In this document: positions 5,612 to 11,042 of the stretch, in pieces
How positions within the stretch are numbered: position 1 is the stretch's first letter
Layout of the letters: every line of letters starts with the position of its first letter
Assembly (NCBI GenBank): GCA_026394095.1
Contig: JAPKYY010000571.1
Span: 1-11,042 of the forward strand
Direction: 5' to 3'
Length of the DNA: 11,042 nucleotides
Source: Acidobacteriota bacterium
GTDB taxonomy: Bacteria; Acidobacteriota; Terriglobia; Bryobacterales; Bryobacteraceae
Position numbers and translations under genes: made by a program
Notes under the pieces: generated by a model
The model's database searches: none
What the model was told of the DNA's origin: nothing
What the model saw: the letters and a program-made list of their open reading frames with translations, nothing else

Positions 5612-6895
5612 CTATCTTTTTCGGAAGAGGACGTATTGTAAGGGCTCGTAGTCGCTGTCGGTGAGGATCAGGAGATAGCCGTTTTGGATTGCTTCGAGGC
5701 GGGACCAGAACTTTTTGGTTTTGCCGTCGACGCGGTTGGTGGCGTGGAGTTCCCAATCGGAGACGGTGAAGCGGCCCTGGTAGTCGAGGCCTGAGAATTT
5801 TGTGCCGGAATTGCTCGAGCTCGCGTTGCGGTGGATGCTGCGGTAGGTGCCGTCGGGGTTAAAGGTGAACTCGTCTGTCGAGGAAGAGGCGCTCATGCCG
5901 GCGTAGTTGCCGGTGTAGGCGTTGTAATACTCGACGCCTCCGCCTGAGTTGCGTACCCATGTGCCTGTTAGATCTTGTGCGGCGAGGCCGAAGCGGTTCA
6001 TGGTGAGGGTGCGGTCGAGGTCGTTGGGGTTAGGGAAGAACTGCTTGTGGGTGGCTTCGTTTGGGCTGATGGCGAGGACGACGCGGGCTCCGCCAGCGAA
6101 GATGACTTTCATGGCAATGAAGCAGGGTTTGCCGGTTTGGGGATCGACGCCTGGGGCATCCATGAAGTAGATGGGCGGGTAGCTGACGCTGACGAATTTG
6201 CGCGGGGCTGAGGCGCGGAAGCTGCGGGCGACGATTTGGGCCCAATAGTATTCGGGGACATCGACGGTGTTGGGACGTGCTTTCTCGAGGGCGTCGTTGA
6301 CGTAGTAGAGGCGGAGCTCGGTTGAGGCTTTGTTGACCTGCACGTAATCTGGACGGACCTGGGCAACCCAGCCGTCGTCGAAGTTGGTGCGGGGGCGGGA
6401 CATGGTCATTAGGCCTGAAGGGATTGTGGCTGGCGGGGCTTCGTCGATTTGGACTGAGTTGGAGAAGGTGGCTATGTCTTCGGCGAAGCGCATGTCGTTG
6501 AAGTAAGTGACGATGGCGTAAGTGAGGTTCTGGCGGGAGTGGGTAGTGACGAGGATGAGGAAGTTTTGCGACTTGAGCGAGGCTGTGCCGGCCGAGGCGG
6601 TGATCTGCCAGCCGTTTTTGGTTGAGGTGCTGGTTTTGGCGGGCTGGAGGGTGCCGTGTTTGGCGGCGTGGCTCTTCCAGTCTGCGGCTGCGTCGGTTTC
6701 ATGGTTGCCGCTGGAGGGACGGGGACGGAAGAGGTACATCATGCAGTACTGAGCACCGTTATCCTGCTTGACGACGATCGATTCGGCGGTGCGTTCGGTT
6801 TTGTAGCCTTTGGGTGGGGTGAATGTGAAGGGGTCGAAGCGATCCCAGGCGAGGGCCTGGAGAGTGAAGAAAATCAGCAGGGAAAATCGTTGCAT
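5612..6895 (-). CDS. Secreted protein of unknown function with lipocalin-like C-terminal domain
   Basis: A 427-aa protein; residues 1-16 (MQRFSLLIFFTLQALA) look like a signal peptide, so it is exported. I do not recognise a named family for the body. Residues about 22-150 (FTFTPPKGYKTERTAESIVVKQ ... YAIVTYFNDM) resemble the amphipathic beta-rich N-terminal unit common in acidobacterial secreted proteins. A middle unit runs about 165-300. The tail 307-427 has the pattern of a lipocalin-like beta barrel: DLTGTWVRN at 308-316, then FTFNPDGTYRS at 343-353, a glycine/serine loop, YQGRFTVSDWELH and a final YVLFRKR strand. Only three cysteines or fewer are visible, and there is no obvious catalytic motif. 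ATG 6895 has AAGG about 6 nt upstream. The gene converges on vapC (16 bp between stops) and diverges from the DUF1592 gene across a 61-bp spacer. Ligand binding is a guess from fold alone. Confidence 0.75.
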   Translation of the reverse strand: MQRFSLLIFFTLQALAWDRFDPFTFTPPKGYKTERTAESIVVKQDNGAQYCMMYLFRPRPSSGNHETDAAADWKSHAAKHGTLQPAKTSTSTKNGWQITASAGTASLKSQNFLILVTTHSRQNLTYAIVTYFNDMRFAEDIATFSNSVQIDEAPPATIPSGLMTMSRPRTNFDDGWVAQVRPDYVQVNKASTELRLYYVNDALEKARPNTVDVPEYYWAQIVARSFRASAPRKFVSVSYPPIYFMDAPGVDPQTGKPCFIAMKVIFAGGARVVLAISPNEATHKQFFPNPNDLDRTLTMNRFGLAAQDLTGTWVRNSGGGVEYYNAYTGNYAGMSASSSTDEFTFNPDGTYRSIHRNASSSNSGTKFSGLDYQGRFTVSDWELHATNRVDGKTKKFWSRLEAIQNGYLLILTDSDYEPLQYVLFRKR

Positions 6896-6956
6896 GATGG
6901 CCTTGGGGATAGCGTAGCAGGCTTGAGTTGCAGGAATCTGATAGAAATGAGAGCTG

Positions 6957-9302
6957 GTGTTTTACTTCAAGTTTGTTTTTCTAGTTGCGATAGTGGGTTC
7001 TTTGGCTCTTGCGGATGAGTTTGAGAGCAGGATTGCGCCTGTTTTGCGGCGGCAGTGCGGGCAGTGCCATGGGGCGAAGACGCAGATGGCGGGGCTGGAT
7101 TTGAGTGTGTTTCGGGATGGCCGTGCAGCGGCGGAAAAGCCGGAGCTTTGGCGCAAGGTGCGGGATCGAGTTGTGTCGCGGACGATGCCTCCACCGCCGA
7201 TGCCGGGTTTGAGCGAGAGTGAGCTGCAGGAGTTGACAAGATGGGTGGACGGGATCGCGCCCGCTATTGCCGGGGGGCCGGGCCGGGTAACTGCGCGACG
7301 GCTGAACCGGACTGAATATAACAATACGATTCGTGACTTACTCGGAGTTAGTGTGAGGCCGGCGGATGCCTTTCCGGTAGATAACCAGGGTTATGGCTTT
7401 GACAATATCGGGGATGTGCTGACGCTTTCACCGATGTTGATGGAGAAGTATATGGCGGCGGCGCGGTCTGTATCGCGGATTGCCGTGTATGGAGAAGCTT
7501 ACGAGAAGAAGCCGGGGATCGTGGGCAAATTCATGATCAAGACGGTGCAGGATGACGGGCATGTGAGCGGGAATGTGTTGCCGTTTTCGATTCGCGGGTC
7601 GCTCGAGGCGGTGTATCGTGCGCCGGTGGAGGCGGATTATGTGTTTCAGTTCCGGATGCTGAATCGTCGCGGGAAGGCACCGGGTGTAGGTAAGGGTGAT
7701 TTGACGGAGGCTGAGCGGCTGGCGCAGATGGAGGCTTCGCGGAAGGCGGCGCCGCCGATTGATTTCCAGATCGATGTGGATGGGCGGATGGTGAAGAAGG
7801 AGACGGTGATCGGCGAAGAAGCGTATGACTATACGCGCGGGCCGACGGTGGCGAAGGTGCATCTTGCGGCCGGGGAGCATAGGGTGCATGTGTATCTGCC
7901 GGATCACGCCAACCTTGAGAATCCTCGGGAGAATCTGAACCGGGATGGGCGGCGGAGGCTGGGTGCAGAGTTTATGGAGGTGCTGGGGCCTTATAACCCG
8001 GTGGTGGGTAAGCCGCCGAGTTATGCGAAGGTGTTTGTTTGTGAGGGGAAGGATGAGGGTTGTGCGCGGCAGATTGTGGAGTCTTTGGCGCGACGGGGAT
8101 TCCGACGGCCAGCGACTGAGGCCGAGATCACGCGGCTGATGCAGCTGGTGGCGATGGTGCAGAAGCAGGGGGACTCGTTTGAGGAAGGGATCCGGGTGGC
8201 GTTGCAGTCGGTGCTGGTGTCGCCGGCGTTCTTGTTCCGGATTGAGCGTGATGCGTTGCCTGCGGGTAAGAGTTACCGGATTGATGATTATGAGCTGGCG
8301 TCGCGGCTGTCTTACTTTTTGTGGGGCAGCATGCCGGATGAGGAGTTGTTTGCGCAGGCGGCGGGCAAGAAATTGGGTGACCGGAAGGTGCTTGAGGCGC
8401 AGGTGCGGCGGATGCTGCGGGACGGGAAGGCAGCGAACCTGGTGGATAGCTTTGCGGTGCAGTGGCTGGATCTGCGGGCGCTGGACCGGAAGAAGCCGGA
8501 TGCGGCGAAGTTTCCGCTTGTGGATGATGAGCTGCTGGCGGCGATGCGGAAAGAGACGCTGCTGTTTACGGGTGAGATCTTTCGTGAGGACCGGAGCTTG
8601 CTCGATTTCATTGATGGGCAGTATACGTATCTGAATGGGCCGCTAGCGCGGTATTACGGGATTGCCGGAGTGGATGGATTTGGGTTTCGGCGTGTGTCCC
8701 TGAAGGGGACCGAGCGGGGTGGGTTGTTGACTCATGCTTCGGTGTTGGCGCTTACTTCTTATGCGACGCGGACTTCGCCGGTGATTCGTGGCAAGTGGGT
8801 GTTGCAGACGTTGCTGGGGGCGGCACCTCCGCCACCGCCGGCTGATGTGCCTGCGCTTGAGGAGAAGAATCTGGGCAGTGAAGCTTCAGTGCGGGTTCGC
8901 CTTGAGCAGCACCGGGCGAATCCGGCTTGTGCGGCTTGTCATCAATCGATGGACCCGATTGGGTTTGCGCTTGAGAATTTTGATGCGGCTGGTGGGTGGA
9001 GAACGCATGAGGGCAAGTTTGCTGTTGATAGTTCTGGAGTGTTGCCGGATGGGCAGAGCTTTGCGGGGGTGAGCGGGCTGAAGAAGATTCTGCGCTCGCA
9101 GTCGGCGCAGTTTACCCGCGTTCTTACAGAGCAGATGTTGATCTTTGCGCTGGGGAGAGGGATGGAATCGTATGACCGGGGGCAGGTGGACCTGATCAAT
9201 TCGCGGTTGATGGCTGAGGGGAACAAATTGTCGTCACTGGTGATGGCTATTGTGGAAAGTGATGCGTTTCAGATGAGGATGAATGGGCATGATTCGAAAT
9301 AA
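6957..9302 (+). CDS. Secreted di-CxxCH cytochrome-like protein with DUF1587, DUF1595, DUF1592, DUF1588 and DUF1585 domains
   Basis: A 781-aa exported protein; residues 1-19 (FYFKFVFLVAIVGSLALA) form a signal peptide. Domains in order: a cytochrome-c-like module with haem motif CGQCH at 34-38 and MPPPPMPGL at 77-85; DUF1587 at about 112-176 (RRLNRTEYNNTIRDLLG); a beta-rich, perhaps carbohydrate-binding, insert at about 190-345; DUF1595 at about 358-425, starting with a Cys361/Cys369 pair; DUF1592 at about 428-560 (YELASRLSYFLWGSMPDEELF); DUF1588 at about 583-682 with TSPVIRGKWVLQTLLGAAPPPPP and a second haem motif CAACH at 658-662; DUF1585 at about 705-775. The molecular role of this family is unknown; covalent haem suggests electron transfer or an oxidase. 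GTG 6957 is used because an in-frame TGA lies at 6948-6950; GAGAG is only 3 nt upstream. It overlaps the DUF1552 gene, its usual partner. Confidence 0.93.
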   Translation: MFYFKFVFLVAIVGSLALADEFESRIAPVLRRQCGQCHGAKTQMAGLDLSVFRDGRAAAEKPELWRKVRDRVVSRTMPPPPMPGLSESELQELTRWVDGIAPAIAGGPGRVTARRLNRTEYNNTIRDLLGVSVRPADAFPVDNQGYGFDNIGDVLTLSPMLMEKYMAAARSVSRIAVYGEAYEKKPGIVGKFMIKTVQDDGHVSGNVLPFSIRGSLEAVYRAPVEADYVFQFRMLNRRGKAPGVGKGDLTEAERLAQMEASRKAAPPIDFQIDVDGRMVKKETVIGEEAYDYTRGPTVAKVHLAAGEHRVHVYLPDHANLENPRENLNRDGRRRLGAEFMEVLGPYNPVVGKPPSYAKVFVCEGKDEGCARQIVESLARRGFRRPATEAEITRLMQLVAMVQKQGDSFEEGIRVALQSVLVSPAFLFRIERDALPAGKSYRIDDYELASRLSYFLWGSMPDEELFAQAAGKKLGDRKVLEAQVRRMLRDGKAANLVDSFAVQWLDLRALDRKKPDAAKFPLVDDELLAAMRKETLLFTGEIFREDRSLLDFIDGQYTYLNGPLARYYGIAGVDGFGFRRVSLKGTERGGLLTHASVLALTSYATRTSPVIRGKWVLQTLLGAAPPPPPADVPALEEKNLGSEASVRVRLEQHRANPACAACHQSMDPIGFALENFDAAGGWRTHEGKFAVDSSGVLPDGQSFAGVSGLKKILRSQSAQFTRVLTEQMLIFALGRGMESYDRGQVDLINSRLMAEGNKLSSLVMAIVESDAFQMRMNGHDSK

Positions 9303-10644
9303 GCAGGTTTCGCGGCGAGGCCTCTTGCGTGGGGCAGGTGCGGCAATGGCGTTGCCGTTTCTCGATGCGATGGTGCCGGCGTTTGCCAGTACGGTTGCGT
9401 CGCCGACGCGGATGGGCTTTCTGTATGTGCCGAATGGCATCGTAATGGATGAGTGGACGCCTCGGGGACAGCGTGGAGTGGGGGAGTGGGCGATTCCGGC
9501 GGAGTTGCCGAGGATTACTCGCGCGATTGCTCCGTATCGTAAGGAGTTGCTGATTCTGTCGGGGCTGGATTGTAATGGCGGGAATGCGCTGGGAGATGGG
9601 CCTGGGGATCATGGCCGAGCGGGGGCGGCTTATCTTACGGCGACGCATCCGAGGAAGAGTGCGGGGAAGGATGTGCTGGCTGGGACGTCTGTGGATCAGG
9701 TGGTGGCACAGAAGATGCAGGGCGTGACGCGCTTTGCATCGATGGAGCTGGGCTGCGAGGAAGGGGTGCAGGGCGGGAACTGCGATAACGGGTATAGCTG
9801 CACGTATAGCAATACGCTGGCCTGGAAATCACCGACTACGCCGCTGCCGCCTGAGGTGCGCCCGCGGGCTGTGTTTGAGCGGTTGTTTGGGAGTGTGGAG
9901 TTGGGCGTGGATCCAGCGCGGAGACGCCGGCAGGAGATGTATGAGAAGAGCATTCTGGATGGAGTGATGGAAGATGCTGCCCGGCTGAAGGGGACGCTTG
10001 GTGGTGCGGACCGGAACAAGATGGATGAGTATCTGAGTGCGGTGCGGGAGATCGAAACTCGCATACAGAGTGTGGAGCGCGGGGTGGGTGTTGTGAAGTA
10101 TCCGGTGCCGGCGGAGAGTGTGCCGAGTGATTTTGGTGAGCATTCTCGGCTGATGCTGGATTTGATGGTGCTCGCCTTTCAAACGGATCTGACGCGTGTG
10201 TCGACACTGCTGTTCAGTATTGAGCAGAGCCCGCGGGCTTATGGTGCGGAGATCGGGATTCCGGAGGGACACCACGGACTGACCCACCATAGCGGAGACA
10301 AAGAGAAGATCGAAAAGGTAACGCGCATCAACTGTTTTCATATGGAGGCGCTGGTTTATGTTCTTGAGAAGATGCGGTCGATTCGAGAGGGCGATGGGAC
10401 GCTGTTGGACCATTCGATGATTGCTTACGGGAGCGGGATATCCGATGGGAATCTGCATGATCACTCGAACTTGCCGCTGATTCTGGCTGGTGGTGCGAAT
10501 GGACGGTTGAAGGGGGGACGGCATATACGGTATGCGAAGGGGACGCCGATGGCGGATCTGTTTGTTGCGATGCTGGACCGGATGGGTGTGGAGGGGGAGA
10601 GGTTTGGAGATAGTAAGGGTAAGTTGGAGAGGCTGAGCCTTTAA
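9289..10644 (+). CDS. Tat-exported DUF1552 (HXXSHH-type) protein
   Basis: A 451-aa protein of the DUF1552 family, the regular neighbour of DUF1592 proteins. The N-terminus carries a twin-arginine signal, SRRGLLRGAG at 8-17 followed by a hydrophobic stretch to about residue 33, so it is exported folded, possibly with a bound cofactor. Family landmarks are RMGFLYVPNGIVMDEWTP at 41-58, DHGRAGAAYLTATHPRK at 107-123, the motif HGLTHH at 329-334 (family signature HxxSHH, here with Thr for Ser), and GSGISDGNLHDHSNLPLILAGG at 381-402. The many conserved His and Asp residues suggest metal binding, and the fold is probably related to the alkaline-phosphatase-like DUF1501 group, but no reaction is known. 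ATG 9289 is preferred over ATG 9283 because GAGGA at 9275-9279 is 9 nt before it and only 3 nt before the other. It overlaps the upstream gene by 14 bp. Confidence 0.92.
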   Translation: MIRNKQVSRRGLLRGAGAAMALPFLDAMVPAFASTVASPTRMGFLYVPNGIVMDEWTPRGQRGVGEWAIPAELPRITRAIAPYRKELLILSGLDCNGGNALGDGPGDHGRAGAAYLTATHPRKSAGKDVLAGTSVDQVVAQKMQGVTRFASMELGCEEGVQGGNCDNGYSCTYSNTLAWKSPTTPLPPEVRPRAVFERLFGSVELGVDPARRRRQEMYEKSILDGVMEDAARLKGTLGGADRNKMDEYLSAVREIETRIQSVERGVGVVKYPVPAESVPSDFGEHSRLMLDLMVLAFQTDLTRVSTLLFSIEQSPRAYGAEIGIPEGHHGLTHHSGDKEKIEKVTRINCFHMEALVYVLEKMRSIREGDGTLLDHSMIAYGSGISDGNLHDHSNLPLILAGGANGRLKGGRHIRYAKGTPMADLFVAMLDRMGVEGERFGDSKGKLERLSL

Positions 10645-10670
10645 GGGCCGCGGCCGGTAGAGCGTGGATT

Positions 10671-10687
10671 ACTTGACTAGATCAAGT
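10671..10687. promoter_or_regulatory. Palindromic operator ACTTGA-N5-TCAAGT
   Basis: A perfect 6-bp inverted repeat (10671-10676 and 10682-10687) around CTAGA, overlapping the TTGACT -35 box of the following antitoxin gene. Phd/YefM antitoxins repress their own operons by binding such palindromes at the promoter, so this is a natural candidate autoregulatory site. Confidence 0.5.
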
Positions 10688-10701
10688 TGGTCTGGTGTGA
10701 T
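10673..10701 (+). promoter_or_regulatory. Promoter of the Phd/YefM antitoxin gene
   Basis: TTGACT at 10673-10678 (5 of 6 to the -35 consensus) and TGTGAT at 10696-10701 (4 of 6 to the -10, preceded by TGG as an extended -10) are 17 bp apart. Transcription should begin near 10707-10709, only about 4-6 nt before the ATG at 10713, leaving no room for a ribosome-binding site. Confidence 0.5.
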
Positions 10702-10712
10702 GGTCCATTGTT

Positions 10713-10928
10713 ATGGAAGTGAATCTTTACGAGGCAAAAACCAAGCTTTCTCAGCTTGTTGAGCGCACCATGTTGGGGGAGGAAATCATCATCGCCAAGG
10801 CGGGGAAGCCGATGGTGAAATTGGTTCGCGTTGAAGTGACCCCGAAGCGCGTTTTGGGCTCGGCTGCCGGGGCCATCGAATACGGATTGGGTTGGGATGC
10901 GCCGATGAGTGATGACGAGCTGAGGTGA
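10713..10928 (+). CDS. Phd/YefM-family antitoxin, apparently orphaned
   Basis: A 71-aa antitoxin. Residues 1-42 (VNLYEAKTKLSQLVERTMLGEEIIIAKAGKPMVKLVRV) are the classic Phd/YefM DNA-binding and dimerisation domain. The C-terminus (GLGWDAPMSDDELR) is the toxin-binding tail, usually written as DFDAPLPDDEL plus a few residues, so the protein is essentially complete. No ribosome-binding site precedes the ATG, and the promoter is so close that the mRNA would be almost leaderless. The stop overlaps the following reading frame by GTGA, the usual coupling to a PIN toxin, but that frame is only a 25-codon remnant. The protein may still repress its own promoter or cross-neutralise other toxins. Confidence 0.9.
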   Translation: MEVNLYEAKTKLSQLVERTMLGEEIIIAKAGKPMVKLVRVEVTPKRVLGSAAGAIEYGLGWDAPMSDDELR

Positions 10929-11002
10929 TTTTGGGCGGGCAAGTGGTGCTGGTTTCGAAGGATGCCGTTATGGTTGAGTATGGGCTTCCGGTGCTGTGGT
11001 GA
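10925..11002 (+). pseudogene. Internally deleted VapC (PIN-domain) toxin remnant
   Basis: From the GTG that overlaps the antitoxin stop, the frame reads MILGGQ and then LVSKDAVMVEYGLPVLW, stop at 11000-11002. Phd-linked VapC toxins normally start with a short MILLDTH-like strand and end with an L-(T/S)-x-D-x-x-x-x-x-Y-G-V-P-V-(L/I)-W segment. Here the first three residues and the last 20 or so are kept in frame, while the intervening roughly 100 codons of a 125-135 aa toxin are missing, including the first catalytic Asp and the central acidic residues. The protein could not be an active ribonuclease. The remaining peptide might still be translated and might even bind the antitoxin, but decay is the simplest reading. 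The match is from memory of the family, not from an alignment. Confidence 0.75.
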
Positions 11003-11042
11003 GCAGGTTGGCCTGGTCGATTCCTGTATGATGTAGGGCGCT

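Noticed and set aside
6947..7018. Short plus-strand frame from ATG 6947 (MRAGVLLQVCFSS...)
   Set aside because: It is frame-shifted relative to the GTG 6957 frame, which continues for 781 residues with signal peptide and haem motif.
8179..8634. 151-aa plus-strand frame very rich in Arg and Cys inside the DUF1592 gene
   Set aside because: It is an out-of-frame reading of a strongly supported gene; the composition comes from its G-rich codons and no domain is visible.
10646..10655. GGCCGCGGCC perfect palindrome just after the DUF1552 stop, considered as terminator
   Set aside because: A self-complementary 10-mer has no room for a loop and no T-run follows, so it cannot act as a normal intrinsic terminator.
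11003..11042. TATGAT at 11027-11032 as the -10 of a promoter leading out of the window
   Set aside because: The only -35-like hexamer (TTGGCC 11008-11013) is 13 bp away, too close, and the downstream gene is not visible.
1..11042. CRISPR arrays, tRNA or rRNA genes, insertion sequences
   Set aside because: No regularly spaced repeats, no cloverleaf or rRNA-like stretch and no transposase motifs or matched terminal repeats were seen by eye.

Overview
The window looks like a chromosomal segment from an Acidobacteriota bacterium of the Bryobacter/Solibacter type. The main clue is the adjacent pair of a large secreted DUF1587/DUF1592/DUF1588/DUF1585-type cytochrome-like protein and a Tat-exported DUF1552 protein, a pairing typical of Acidobacteriota, Planctomycetota and Verrucomicrobiota. 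Moderately high GC, frequent GTG/TTG starts, stop/start overlaps and a DUF1593 protein agree with this. The assignment is inferred from gene content; Planctomycetota or Verrucomicrobiota cannot be excluded.

Left third (1-3152): a surface-polysaccharide glycosyltransferase cluster. The last codons of an upstream, probably membrane, gene (ending at 29) precede a GT4 glycosyltransferase (45-1271), which overlaps by 4 bp a GT2-type glycosyltransferase with a hydrophobic C-terminal segment (1268-2248). A third glycosyltransferase, GT2 (2265-3152), lies tail to tail on the minus strand and has clearly lower GC than its neighbours. These enzymes probably build an exopolysaccharide, O-antigen or glycolipid.

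Middle (3153-6895): a short divergent spacer, then a secreted DUF1593 protein (nucleoside-hydrolase-like fold plus a C-terminal cellulose-binding-type domain, 3214-4473), then about 470 bp without a convincing gene but with small hairpins. Next is a compact type II toxin-antitoxin module (ribbon-helix-helix antitoxin 4947-5177, PIN-domain VapC toxin 5164-5595) whose promoter sits so close to the GTG start that the mRNA is probably leaderless. A convergent secreted protein of unknown function with a lipocalin-like tail follows (5612-6895).

Right part (6957-11042): a two-gene operon of the 781-aa di-CxxCH DUF1592 protein and the DUF1552 protein, overlapping by 14 bp, presumably a periplasmic or exported pair of unknown function. 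After it comes a second antitoxin gene of the Phd/YefM type (10713-10928) with a palindromic operator over its -35 box. It overlaps by the usual 4 bp (GTGA) a 25-codon reading frame that begins like a VapC toxin and ends exactly like one but lacks everything between. This is read as an internally deleted PIN toxin leaving an orphan antitoxin, and is the most unusual point in the window. No rRNA, tRNA, CRISPR array or insertion sequence was seen.
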